A DNA stretch of 48,652 nucleotides. Origin: Anaerolineales bacterium (GTDB taxonomy: Bacteria > Chloroflexota > Anaerolineae > Anaerolineales > UBA4823). The stretch's first letter is position 1. Each line of letters starts with the position of its first letter. The DNA is taken from assembly GCA_016929095.1 (NCBI GenBank), contig JAFGJM010000018.1, positions 1 through 48,652 of the forward strand. Direction: 5' to 3'. The notes beneath the pieces are model-generated. The model searched no databases. It had not been told where the DNA came from and saw only the letters and a list, made by a program, of their open reading frames with translations. Below are positions 33,813 to 42,636 of this stretch, in pieces. The translations under genes and the position numbers were made by a program.

Positions 33813-33968
33813 GACCCCACCTCCTTTGGGGTTGTCCAAAAAGTCAATTTTGTCATGTTGCACGAAGTGTGTTTCACGAAGCGAAGCGAAACATCTCACA
33901 TTGTTAAAGTATAGACCCTTCGCTTCGCTCAGGGTGACAGGCTTCTTTTGGGACAACCCCTTGGGGTG
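33813..33968 (-). mobile_element. MITE-like element, copy 2 (inverted)
   Basis: About 156 nt with terminal inverted repeats GGGGTTGTCC (33828-33837 region) and GGGACAACCCC near 33950-33960. Internal GTTTCACGAAGCGAAGCGAAA and CCTTCGCTTCGCTCAGGGTGAC are the complements of copy 1. Relative to the shared downstream block it is inverted compared with copy 1. Confidence 0.78.
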
Positions 33969-33995
33969 TTATTTCCCAACACTTAGACTTTTGTT

Positions 33996-34130
33996 TCGAC
34001 AGTTATTTTTTTTGAGTTTATTATAGGACACAAATTGACCGGGTTTAGTCAATCGATCACTTATCTGGCAATCCAACACGCGCCTTCCCCGTAAACGGGG
34101 AGGGTTGGGGTGGGGTTATTAAATTTACGA
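33996..34130 (+). repeat. Duplicated intergenic block, copy B
   Basis: Matches 31741-31880 in order and orientation (TCGACAG, ACACAAATTGACC, TAGTCAATCGATCACTTATCT, GCAATCCAACACG, CCCCGTAAACGGGGAGGGTT), with many point differences. That suggests an old duplication. Confidence 0.85.
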
Positions 34131-34307
34131 TTCATTATTTTTACCAAAGTCCTTCCCCAATTCACCCCATAATTCCAAATATTTATGTGGTTACTTATTA
34201 TTTATCATTAAAAGATGATATTATATAGAATAGCCCAGAAACCGGATCGCTCTTCCCGGTCATAAATAATCCTTCGCCTGCTGACCGCATGTACACAAGG
34301 AGGTCCC

Positions 34308-37250
34308 ATGAACACATCTAAACGCATTCCCTGGTTGACTCTATCTCTGGTATTTGCTCTCATCATGGTTTTCGCCATAACCAATAGCATGGCAGCTGCC
34401 TCGCCGTCAGAGAGCCAAACGCCGGGTGTTTATACGGAATGGCTGACCTCCCGCGTTGAACAATCGTCAACGATCTCTGCGGTAATCACCGACACAACGC
34501 TGAGCCAATCGTCTCACGAGCCAATCCTCTCTCCCCAGGGCTCACAATCAGGGGATGGTGTTGGGGATGTGTTGGAGGTGTTTGATAACGCCTGGTCATA
34601 CTCCACCATTGGTTTGGTTTACGACCCTGACCGGAGCGTTGTTCGCTACGCCCATGAAAGCCAATCGAGCAAACACAAACCCACCGTCTACGATGTAGAG
34701 CCAATTTCTCACACCGTCCTGTTCAGCTTTGCGCTCTCGTCTAAGAACAGCGGCTGGCCTTGGCAGATCGATAACCGCGATGGCGCCGGCTACGATTATG
34801 CCACCGGCACCTACTTCATGCCGGATTACGAAGGCGATCTCTCCTATGCCGACGATAATATCGTGGAGGTCAACGCGGCGGGTAAGATTCTCAATGCCTG
34901 GGAAATGGATAACGAGGTGGGCAGCAACGATAGCTCCGATGGGAGCAAAATTGACTGCATTATTGATATTGCTGTAGTGCCCGGAGAACCAACCCGCTAC
35001 TTCGCCGTCGCGGCTTACGATAAAAATACGGTCTATGAAATCAACCTTAAAAAGACCGGAAGATGGTGGACGCCCAAATCCTGGTCTACTTTGAAGACCT
35101 ACACGGTGCCCACCTGGGGTTCTAACAACGACAACCTTGGCATCGACTACGATGCCCAACACGACTATCTTTATCATTCCGATTGGAAAAGCACCCAAAT
35201 TTTGGTAACAGACCTCGAAATGAACTATATCGCCAGTTTCGATTGCCCGGGCGCCGGGGGCTACAATAGCGGTGTCACTTTTATTGAAGGCTCGAATCCG
35301 TCGGAAGTTTGGGTTACCGATTTCAGCAGCGATAAAACGACCCGCTGTCAGGCTGTTGGTGAAGCACTGCCAGATCCAGGCTGGGACAAACAAATCGATC
35401 GGCTGCCGTGGGTGTCAGATCTGTCGATTACCGCCCAAACCTCAGACACTGTTCAAGTCACAGATATCATCACCGCCGCCCGTCCCTTTACCCTGACCGA
35501 AAATTGGGATACGACCCGGCTGGCAATGTTCGACCTGGAAGTTACCCCCGCCTTGCCTGAAATCATCACCACCACCGGAAGCCTGAACGTTATCGGCGGA
35601 GCGGATTCCCCGGAGGTGATCACCATCACCAAATCATATTTGGTGCAGCCGTCCACCTGGACCGAAACCGTTGTTTCGGAGACATTAACCATTGAAGACA
35701 CAAGGTTCGACCACGCCCAACAACCCTTCACCGTTACCAAACTTGCGCCGGTACTCACCATAAATACCGACTACCAAACCGAAGTGCTGCCGGGCAGTGT
35801 GGCTACGTATACCCTGGCTTACAGCAACACCGGCGGTTTCGAGAACGATGTTGAAATCCGCAGCACCTTCCCGCTGACCGCACCGCTGATCTATGCCGAC
35901 CCATCCCCTAACCGGAAAGCCTCTGATGGCACCTGGGCTGAATGGGATGCCGGCAATATGAGCACCGATGACCAGGGGAATATCGATGTCTATGTTTACA
36001 TCGATGAATCGCTTTCAATATCTAATACCGTCACCATTTCGAGCGGCATTTACAACCATGTCGATGATATGCCGGATAGCGTTGATACGGTATTCCATGT
36101 TAATAATATAGCGGTTTCCGGCTGGCAAAAATCAGTCGATGGGGTTGCCTGGAGTCCGACCATTTCTGTGACCAAACAGGTTTCCGAAACCTTTGAAGTG
36201 GTAGACGTGATCTCTACGCTCGAAAGTTTTGCCTTAGCCGAAGTTTGGGAGGCGGACAAATTAGAGCTTTCCGCCTGGACTGTGCAGCCGGCAATCTATA
36301 GCGGGTTGGTCAGTGTCATACCCGGGGGATTGTCGCTCATTGTCCCCATGCCCACCCAACCCATTACATTGACCAAGACTTTTACGGTTAAAACCTGCAC
36401 CTGGTCGCAAACAATATTAGGAGAAACCTTTTTACTGGGTTCAAATTTGCCGGTATTTCGAGCTGTTACGGTCAACAAAGTAGCTTCCGATTTGTGGCTC
36501 AACAGTATCAACAATACACCTCAAATATATGGCGGGGAGACAGTTACATTCAACCTGCCCTATGGTAATAACGGCGGTTTTGAAAACATGGTTGATATTA
36601 GCAGTTACTTTCCGCCGGGAGTATCCTTTGTTTCCTCCGATCCGATGCCCACCATCCAAAACCCCATCAGCGCCACAGTTGGATGGAATCTACCCGGTGG
36701 TTTGACCATGGGACAATCAGGCATGATCACCCTCACCGCCTATATTAGCGATAATCTCCCTGTTGGTACGGTACTGGAAATTCCCACTACCATATTAGAC
36801 CATGCCGGTAGTGTTCAAGATACAACGCTGGTGACCTACCAGACCCTTCCGCCAGATTGGCACAAAACCATCAACGAAGTACCCTGGAGCTTTGATCTGG
36901 AAACCCCCATTAGCGCCGGGCAAATTTTTACGGTCACCGATGTCATCACCACCGGCTCTGATTTCACGCTGGTCGATCGCTGGAACGCCGACCAGTTGAG
37001 TCTGGTCACAGTGCAGCCAAGCCGAGGCAGTATTACCGAGGATACCGGTCGGTTGATTTGGAATATTTCACTGGATTCCGCAGAAATGGTATCAATCACG
37101 CGCTGGTTCCGTACTCGACCCTTTACCGATACGTACGCCGTTTTGTGGGAAGATCTGTCGATTGGCGGCGAAGAATGGGAAAGGCGATCGGTATCGCTTG
37201 AGAATACCACGCCGTATATAATTTACATGCCGATGATTTTAGGTAATTAA
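34308..37250 (+). CDS. Large secreted protein: propeller-like head and ~245-residue repeats
   Basis: A 980-residue exported protein with a signal peptide (residues 1-31, core SLVFALIMVFAI). Residues ~75-350 resemble a beta-propeller or glutamine-cyclotransferase-like head (IGLVYDPDRSVVRYAHES; LGIDYDAQHDYLYHSDWKS). From residue ~357 a module repeats with starts near 357, 605 and 850. Each opens W-K-x-[IV]-[DN]-x-x-[PA]-W and continues VTDVITT, a 'lxExWdxxxLxl' strand and, in the first two, a DUF11/CARDB-like part (YTLAYSNTGGFEN). The third module is truncated and runs into the C-terminal motif YMPMILGN. It is probably a cell-surface or extracellular structural protein. AGGAGG precedes the ATG. 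Confidence 0.82.
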   Translation: MNTSKRIPWLTLSLVFALIMVFAITNSMAAASPSESQTPGVYTEWLTSRVEQSSTISAVITDTTLSQSSHEPILSPQGSQSGDGVGDVLEVFDNAWSYSTIGLVYDPDRSVVRYAHESQSSKHKPTVYDVEPISHTVLFSFALSSKNSGWPWQIDNRDGAGYDYATGTYFMPDYEGDLSYADDNIVEVNAAGKILNAWEMDNEVGSNDSSDGSKIDCIIDIAVVPGEPTRYFAVAAYDKNTVYEINLKKTGRWWTPKSWSTLKTYTVPTWGSNNDNLGIDYDAQHDYLYHSDWKSTQILVTDLEMNYIASFDCPGAGGYNSGVTFIEGSNPSEVWVTDFSSDKTTRCQAVGEALPDPGWDKQIDRLPWVSDLSITAQTSDTVQVTDIITAARPFTLTENWDTTRLAMFDLEVTPALPEIITTTGSLNVIGGADSPEVITITKSYLVQPSTWTETVVSETLTIEDTRFDHAQQPFTVTKLAPVLTINTDYQTEVLPGSVATYTLAYSNTGGFENDVEIRSTFPLTAPLIYADPSPNRKASDGTWAEWDAGNMSTDDQGNIDVYVYIDESLSISNTVTISSGIYNHVDDMPDSVDTVFHVNNIAVSGWQKSVDGVAWSPTISVTKQVSETFEVVDVISTLESFALAEVWEADKLELSAWTVQPAIYSGLVSVIPGGLSLIVPMPTQPITLTKTFTVKTCTWSQTILGETFLLGSNLPVFRAVTVNKVASDLWLNSINNTPQIYGGETVTFNLPYGNNGGFENMVDISSYFPPGVSFVSSDPMPTIQNPISATVGWNLPGGLTMGQSGMITLTAYISDNLPVGTVLEIPTTILDHAGSVQDTTLVTYQTLPPDWHKTINEVPWSFDLETPISAGQIFTVTDVITTGSDFTLVDRWNADQLSLVTVQPSRGSITEDTGRLIWNISLDSAEMVSITRWFRTRPFTDTYAVLWEDLSIGGEEWERRSVSLENTTPYIIYMPMILGN

Positions 37251-37278
37251 AAACTGTCTATCTATATTAACTTTTCAT

Positions 37279-37312
37279 CTACGCAGGATTTTGATAGAAA
37301 AATCCTGCGTAG
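37279..37312. terminator. Hairpin after the large secreted protein
   Basis: Arms CTACGCAGGATTTT (37279-37292) and AAAATCCTGCGTAG (37299-37312) are perfectly complementary with a 6-nt loop, 29 nt after the stop codon. No T-run follows, so efficient intrinsic termination is uncertain, but position and strength suggest transcript-end formation. Confidence 0.6.
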
Positions 37313-37462
37313 AGCTTCTATGAATTATTCTCCCTTTCATCCATTTTCTAAAGCTCATCGGGTTACCATAAAGAAAACCTTATAAGACTGCTGTAGCCGA
37401 TTATATTAATTCGCCCTTGAATTTCATATTGTATAATATCCCTGTAAATCGAGGTCGATGCG

Positions 37463-38560
37463 ATGAAACCTGCGAAAAGCATATTTGAAATTCTAGAAGA
37501 CCATCGGGGGGAGAAACATATCGTCATCCTGCACGAATATCCCGATCCGGATGCCATCGCCGCCGGTTATGCCCATCGCATGATCAGTAGAGAATTCGAT
37601 ATCGAAGCAGATATTCTTTACAGCGGGACCATAAGCCATCCCCAGAATATCGCCCTGATACAAGCATTGGATTACAAACTGATCCCCTGTGAAGCCGGCT
37701 TTGATTTTTCTCGCTATGACGCCGCTGTATTTGTGGATCATCAAGGAACCACCGTCAATGAAATCGTGGAGAAATTAAAAAACGCGGGGGTGAAATTACT
37801 CATCACGGTCGATCACCACGAAGAGCAAGATCAATTCGAAACCGAATACATGGATATTCGAAAAACAGGTTCCACCTCCACGATTTATGTCCAATACCTC
37901 AAACAGGGTCAAATTGAATTAGAAACATCCAATAAGAAACATGTCTTAATGGCGACCGCCCTGACGCATGGCATTATGACCGATACCAACTCATTTATCC
38001 GAGCCAAAGAAGCCGATTTGCACGCCGCTGCCTACTTAAGTGATTTTCGGGATGCCGAATTATTAAATCTGATCATGAACCAATGCCGCACCAAACAAGT
38101 GATGGATATTATTCAACTGGCATTGGAAAACCGCATGAATGTTGAAAATTATATAATTGCCGGAGTGGGGTATGTGGAAGCTGAGGATAGAGACGCCATT
38201 CCTGAAGCCGCCGATTTTTTACTGACCGAGGAAAATATACACACCGTCATTGTTTACGGTATCGTTCGCGGCAATAACACACAGGAAACGCTGATCGGAT
38301 CGTTGAGAACCGATAAATACACCCTGAATCCGGATGAGTTTCTCAAGCATACTTTTGGTAAAGATCCTGCCGGTAATTATTTTGGGGGAGGAAAACAATC
38401 CGCCGGCGGATTTGCCATCCCGGTCAGTTTTCTCTCGAGCAATTATCACAAAGAAAATCGTGATTTAAATTGGTATATCTTTGATGAGCAAATAAAGACC
38501 AGGCTGCTCACAAAAATTGGGGTAGATCCTAAACTGATTATCGAAGAAGGAAGTGCGTAA
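37463..38560 (+). CDS. DHH-family phosphoesterase (NrnA-like)
   Basis: A 365-residue DHH/DHHA1 phosphoesterase. The metal-binding motifs are HEYPDPDAIAAGYA, FVDHQGT, LLITVDHHE (the DHH motif) and THGIMTDTNSF. The C-terminal DHHA1 domain ends in FGGGKQSAGGFAIPV, the substrate-binding glycine motif. Relatives degrade short oligoribonucleotides (nanoRNA), cyclic dinucleotide products or pAp in the cytoplasm. The DxD variant HEYPDPDA in place of DHxxPDxDA is a small deviation at the first motif. A histone-H1-like gene follows after ~95 nt. Confidence 0.88.
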   Translation: MKPAKSIFEILEDHRGEKHIVILHEYPDPDAIAAGYAHRMISREFDIEADILYSGTISHPQNIALIQALDYKLIPCEAGFDFSRYDAAVFVDHQGTTVNEIVEKLKNAGVKLLITVDHHEEQDQFETEYMDIRKTGSTSTIYVQYLKQGQIELETSNKKHVLMATALTHGIMTDTNSFIRAKEADLHAAAYLSDFRDAELLNLIMNQCRTKQVMDIIQLALENRMNVENYIIAGVGYVEAEDRDAIPEAADFLLTEENIHTVIVYGIVRGNNTQETLIGSLRTDKYTLNPDEFLKHTFGKDPAGNYFGGGKQSAGGFAIPVSFLSSNYHKENRDLNWYIFDEQIKTRLLTKIGVDPKLIIEEGSA

Positions 38561-38655
38561 CGAACAATCGACAAATGGTCCAACACAGGAACTCATGCAT
38601 AACAAATATAAAAATTTCTACAAAACGTATTTTTCTCAATAGGAGAAGTGTGCTA

Positions 38656-39246
38656 ATGAAAAACAAAGGACTATCTGAAATCATCTCCAATCTAATTCCT
38701 GATTCTGATGAAAATAATCCGGAGCAAAAAGAAACCCCAAAAGAAGAATAGGATAATGTTTTGATTGAAGGTCTGGAAACCCTGGCAGGTGGCTCGGGTG
38801 GAGAACTAAAAACCGCTATCGATGAATTCCTGAAAGGTAAAGGGGAATTGCTTGAATCCACCAGGAGCGCTCTTGCTATCGACAAGAAAAGCGCCGAAAA
38901 AACGATCGTCGAATTTCTAACCGAGAAATTCGATCTTTCTCCCACCCTGGCAGCAGTCATAGCCCCCATGTTGCTGAAATTAATCCCGGGTGTAGAGAAG
39001 AAAAAGAGAAAAACATCTACCAAACGCAAAAAGAAAGCCGCCACCAGCGCAAAACGAAAAACCAGCACCAAGAAAAAGAAGACCACCGCTTCAGCGAAGA
39101 AGAAAAAAACCACCACCACTAAAAAACCGAAAAAGAAAACCTCAACCACCACAAAGAAGAAAACCAGTACGACCCCAAAAAAGAAACTCGCTACTTCAAC
39201 TAAAAAGAAAACTACCACTACCAAGAAAACAAAACCGAAAACTTAA
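38656..39246 (+). pseudogene. Histone-H1-like Lys-rich protein, with in-frame amber codon
   Basis: A frame starting at ATG 38656 (AGGAG at 38641-38645) encodes 31 residues, meets TAG at 38749-38751 and continues in the same frame to 39246. The downstream part (from TTG 38761, 161 residues) has a helical domain (ETLAGGSGGELKTAIDEFL; EFLTEKFDLSPTLAAVIAPM). An ~85-residue tail built of Lys, Thr, Ser and Ala follows, like histone H1 or bacterial DNA-compacting tails. Possible readings are a nonsense mutation, a sequencing error, amber readthrough, or re-initiation at TTG 38761, which has AGGA at 38750-38753. The DNA-binding role is inferred from composition. Confidence 0.65.
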
Positions 39247-39258
39247 GGCCGAAAATTC

Positions 39259-39346
39259 TTCATGAGGAAGGCAGGAAAGCAGGAATATTATTTCCAGCGA
39301 TGAATAATGCGGGTGCTCTATACCCGGCATCGAAACTGATATGACA
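39259..39346 (-). repeat. Dispersed CCTGCCTTCC-type repeat, copy 4 (inverted)
   Basis: Read on the minus strand it gives CATATCAG, GATGCCGGG, GCACCCGCATTATTCATCGC and TTCCTGCTTTCCTGCCTTCC, in the same order as the + strand copies. Confidence 0.8.
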
Positions 39347-39370
39347 ATATATATTAACCCTTGCTGTCTT

Positions 39371-39451
39371 AGACATCCATCGTCAGCTCAAGACAGGCGC
39401 TCAAGCAGCAAATCGTTGGCTGAGCGCCTGTCCTGAGTTTATCGAAGGATG
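39371..39451. repeat. Imperfect palindrome containing TGTCCTGAGxxxxTCGAAGGA
   Basis: ACATCCATCGTCAGCTCAAG and GACAGGCGCTCA at the left are mirrored by TGAGCGCCTGTC and CTGAGTTTATCGAAGGATGT at the right. The right half resembles the CCTGAGxTTGTCGAAGG repeat found scattered in many bacterial genomes. Confidence 0.7.
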
Positions 39452-39618
39452 TCGTAGCCAACGAAAAGTGTATTATTTTCATTCATAAAAAGCGCGGATG
39501 TTCTGGTTTGGGGACTGATTTGACAAAGAAATGTTCCTACATTAACTAATTTTATACATCATGGTGAATTAGTACCACAAAAATTTTTAATAGATCTTAT
39601 TTTTATACCAGGATAGAC

Positions 39619-40137
39619 ATGTCAAAAGAAAAACCGGAAATGTCCGTTGATGATGTGGTGGAAATCATTCAACAATTCAATCAACACCATATTGAATTCT
39701 ATATCGACGGTGGCTGGGGGGTGGATGCGCTACTCGGCGAACAAACTCGAAGTCATTCGGACCTCGATATTGCCGTTCAGCATAAAGACGTACCGCAAAT
39801 ACGAGCTTTACTGGAAGCCAAAGGTTTTACGGACGTACCTCGTGATGACACCAGAGATTGTAATTTTGTCCTGGGTGACGATAGAGGACGTCTTATAGAT
39901 ATCCACTCCTATACTTTTGATGAACAGGGCAATATTATCTTCGGAGTCCCATATCCATTCGATTCTCTCACCGGAAACGGTTTGGTTAACGATCACCCGG
40001 TAAAATGCATCTCGCCTGAATGGATGGTTAAATTCCACACGGGATACCCTCTTGACGAGAATGATTATCATGATGTTAAAGTGCTTTGCCAGCGCTTTGG
40101 CATTGGGCTTCCCCCAGAGTATGAAATTTTTGAATAA
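39619..40137 (+). CDS. Nucleotidyltransferase, lincosamide/aminoglycoside type
   Basis: A 172-residue minimal nucleotidyltransferase. YIDGGWGVDALLGEQTRSHSDLDIAV holds the GGW start and the DxD metal site (SDLDIA), as in Lnu(A)-type lincosamide and related aminoglycoside nucleotidyltransferases. RLIDIHSYTFDEQGN and the HTGYPLDENDYHDV ending also match that family. In a non-clinical background it may modify another small molecule, so resistance is only a possibility. Its last 17 nt overlap the start of the following lipoprotein gene. Confidence 0.85.
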   Translation: MSKEKPEMSVDDVVEIIQQFNQHHIEFYIDGGWGVDALLGEQTRSHSDLDIAVQHKDVPQIRALLEAKGFTDVPRDDTRDCNFVLGDDRGRLIDIHSYTFDEQGNIIFGVPYPFDSLTGNGLVNDHPVKCISPEWMVKFHTGYPLDENDYHDVKVLCQRFGIGLPPEYEIFE

Positions 40138-40666
40138 TCAGACGAATGTCTTATTTTTGTTCCTCTTCGTGGTTTGTTCGTTGATGGCATCATGTTCACC
40201 ATTAAAGATTTTTACTTCTTTTGAATATATTGAACCCGATCCGGAAACATATGCAGCAATCATGCCTGTAATCCGAGAATACTTCTATTATCGCAAGCAA
40301 GCTATCATTTCCGGCAGCACAGAACAACTTTTCTCCAGATATCCCGAACTAAAACGTGATATTGAACTATCAAAGGGTATCAATGCCGAAGAATTTCACA
40401 TAAAGAACTATCGACAACTACAGCCGGTAGATGGGAATATTTTTCCTGAATATTATGAAAAGATCAAACTAAAAATCGATCATGATAAAGCAGAAGTTCT
40501 GTTACATGGCATGGAGCTTTATCTATTCAGCGATGAAAACAATGAATATCAAGATTCTGGCGGTGAATTAAAAATGATCATTCATATGCAAAGGAAAAAC
40601 GATCGATGGTGTATTTATAAAACTGATGAAGTGACCCAAAGCGAGTGGCGTGAATTTTCACCTTAA
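40121..40666 (+). CDS. Putative lipoprotein, unknown function
   Basis: A 181-residue protein. The start at 40121 gives a normal signal peptide (MKFLNNQTNVLFLFLFVVCS) ending in LMASC, a lipobox; the open frame runs further upstream but only within the nucleotidyltransferase gene. The mature part is polar, with KRDIELSKGINAEEFHIK and a C-terminal beta-rich section (AEVLLHGMELYLFSD; DRWCIYKTDEVTQSEW) resembling NTF2-like or DUF4878-type folds, though I cannot name the family. It overlaps the preceding gene by 17 nt, so the two are probably co-transcribed. Confidence 0.72.
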   Translation: MKFLNNQTNVLFLFLFVVCSLMASCSPLKIFTSFEYIEPDPETYAAIMPVIREYFYYRKQAIISGSTEQLFSRYPELKRDIELSKGINAEEFHIKNYRQLQPVDGNIFPEYYEKIKLKIDHDKAEVLLHGMELYLFSDENNEYQDSGGELKMIIHMQRKNDRWCIYKTDEVTQSEWREFSP

Positions 40667-40828
40667 TTTTTATAAAAATTCCACACTGATTTTTCTTAAC
40701 CATAAATATTAACCAATATCACCAAATCGGAATATAATTAAATCCAGCTTCAAACAGGGTTTTGGAATCTATATGCAATTTCTGATAATTTACAATTTTA
40801 TATTTGTGTTCAGTCCAAGGAGAATAAC

Positions 40829-42343
40829 ATGAAGAAATTATTGATTGTTCTGAACATTTGTGCCATTCTAATGCTTCTATTAGGAGCACCAGGCAGCGTT
40901 AATGCCCAAACTGATATCACCCTGGCAAGCCTGATGACCGCCAAAGAAAACAACGCCAAAATTCCTGCACCTAACATTAGTAATGAAGCCGTCCTTTCCA
41001 TTCCGGCAGGGGCATTTAAACCTTTTGAGGACGGTTACGATTATGAAAATCATGGTCGTTACCTCTATCATTTACACAGCCCGGGGGGAGGTACAGCAAA
41101 TGGATGGTATGTAGCCGCAGTGCACCTGCCTCATGGCGCTGTGGTGAACAGTATGTGGGTGTATTCGAAAGTCAATAGCGCAACCCCAATCAATCCCATT
41201 ACCATTTTGCAACGAAGCGATATGCAAGGTAATTATAATAATATGGCAAATGTATCGAACACAGTTTCCGGTACAGATATTAAAACCGGTTGGACTGATT
41301 CAATTGATTTTGCCACCATAGATAATTATCATTATTCATATTTTGTAACTTGGGATTTACCGGTGGCGGGAGGAACCTATGCTATTGCCAATTGCAGTGT
41401 GATGATTTTCTACACCCCCCCTGCAACCCAAACAGGTGTTATCTCCATTCCAGCCGCGGCGTTTACACCCTACCAGGATGGGTATGATTATGAAGAACAC
41501 GGCAGATATCTCATCCACAAAGCCGGCGTCGGGACACCCAATGGCTGGTACCAGGCTCCCGTATATTTACCTGATAGCTCTGTGGTTACCAAGATGACTT
41601 TTTACTGGTACGATAATGAATCGTTCTATCATGGTGCAATTGCCAGGTTTCAATCCACCTTACTCGGTGAAGAAGGTTATTATGAACATGCATACGCGGA
41701 AAGTACTGGGGGAGGATACGGATCGAGTGTAGATGATACGATCGAGTACGGCATAATCAATACTCTACAATCTTATTGGGTAATAGTGGATCAATTGGCA
41801 AGCCTGACAAATTATAAAAGCTGCGGTGTGGTCATCGAATATACCCACCCCATCGTGGCAACAGGGAAGAAGATCATCCCGGTCGGGGCATTTTCACCCT
41901 ATGAAAATGGCTATGACTTTGAAAACCATAGCCGTTACTTAAAACACTTTCATAGTCCGGGTGGTGGTACCCAAAACGGCTGGTACGTTGCGGGGGTGAA
42001 TTTACCCCAGGGAGTGATAGTCACAAAAGTGACCTACGAGTATTACAATACCCGCCCATCAGGAAGCGGGGGGAGTATTCATCTTCAACGAAGGTATGAC
42101 TTTTGGGACAATTATGATGAAATGGCTGGGATTGGTGTGGGTGGACCGCCGCTAGGTTACACCTCATACTCGGATGATTCGATTGACAATTCCAAGATAG
42201 ATAATAATAATTATTCCTATTGGATGGTCATCGACCTGCCTGTTTCGGGAAGCGGTGATGACCAACAGACTTGGGCTTGCGCCGTGATCATCGAATATGC
42301 GTATAATACTTTCCTGCCAACCATTCTTAAAACTGTGTGGTAA
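40829..42343 (+). CDS. Secreted protein with three ~150-residue repeats
   Basis: A 504-residue exported protein with a signal peptide ending near VNAQ (residue 26). Three repeats start near residues 54, 203 and 346. Each has the pattern IPxxAFxPxxxGYDxExHxRYLxH, then NGWYxAxVxLPxxxVVxxM, a central variable part, and a closing strand ending in a Cys and VxIxY. The last repeat runs into FLPTILKTVW, a C-terminal [FY]LPxIL motif shared with the 980-residue protein. Many aromatic and Gly residues suggest extracellular beta sandwiches. AAGGAG precedes the ATG. Function unknown; probably surface or matrix associated. Confidence 0.8.
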   Translation: MKKLLIVLNICAILMLLLGAPGSVNAQTDITLASLMTAKENNAKIPAPNISNEAVLSIPAGAFKPFEDGYDYENHGRYLYHLHSPGGGTANGWYVAAVHLPHGAVVNSMWVYSKVNSATPINPITILQRSDMQGNYNNMANVSNTVSGTDIKTGWTDSIDFATIDNYHYSYFVTWDLPVAGGTYAIANCSVMIFYTPPATQTGVISIPAAAFTPYQDGYDYEEHGRYLIHKAGVGTPNGWYQAPVYLPDSSVVTKMTFYWYDNESFYHGAIARFQSTLLGEEGYYEHAYAESTGGGYGSSVDDTIEYGIINTLQSYWVIVDQLASLTNYKSCGVVIEYTHPIVATGKKIIPVGAFSPYENGYDFENHSRYLKHFHSPGGGTQNGWYVAGVNLPQGVIVTKVTYEYYNTRPSGSGGSIHLQRRYDFWDNYDEMAGIGVGGPPLGYTSYSDDSIDNSKIDNNNYSYWMVIDLPVSGSGDDQQTWACAVIIEYAYNTFLPTILKTVW

Positions 42344-42636
42344 TAGTCGATTATAAACATTACTTTTTTAACCCAAACGATTTCAAGCCATACAGTAGAC
42401 ACCCCATGCCTCTGCACCCAATACACAGGTTGTAGAGGAATGGGGTAAAATTGGTGCAAGAATATCATTATTAAATGTGTGTTTATTAATCCTCTGGTGG
42501 ATATGATAGGTATGCCGGGCATATAAGCCTAATAATTCATTCGAATATCCATTAGAAAATTCCAAGAAAAAGAATTTTTGGATAAGTCGATGGTTGCTTA
42601 TCCTTATTTTTTTATATCAAAATAACAGGAGCTTTC

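Larger units (their letters stand above)
33755..34307. other. Repeat-filled intergenic region
   Basis: These 550 nt hold MITE-like copy 2 (33813-33968) and the second copy of the duplicated block (33996-34130). The last ~170 nt are AT-rich and probably contain the promoter of the large secreted protein. I see no gene. Confidence 0.75.
39247..39618. other. Intergenic region with two repeat types
   Basis: These 370 nt hold an inverted CCTGCCTTCC-type repeat (39259-39346), a long imperfect palindrome (39371-39451) and a short fragment resembling the first repeat near 39490-39525. No gene is seen. The last 80 nt are AT-rich and probably carry the next promoter. Confidence 0.65.

Noticed and set aside
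34596..35393. 265-residue minus-strand open frame
   Set aside because: It lies entirely opposite the 980-residue secreted protein, whose signal peptide, repeats and ribosome site are clear; there is no known motif on the minus strand.
38538..39224. 228-residue minus-strand frame of Phe and Val runs
   Set aside because: It is the complement of the Lys/Thr-rich histone-like tail; the composition is an artefact.
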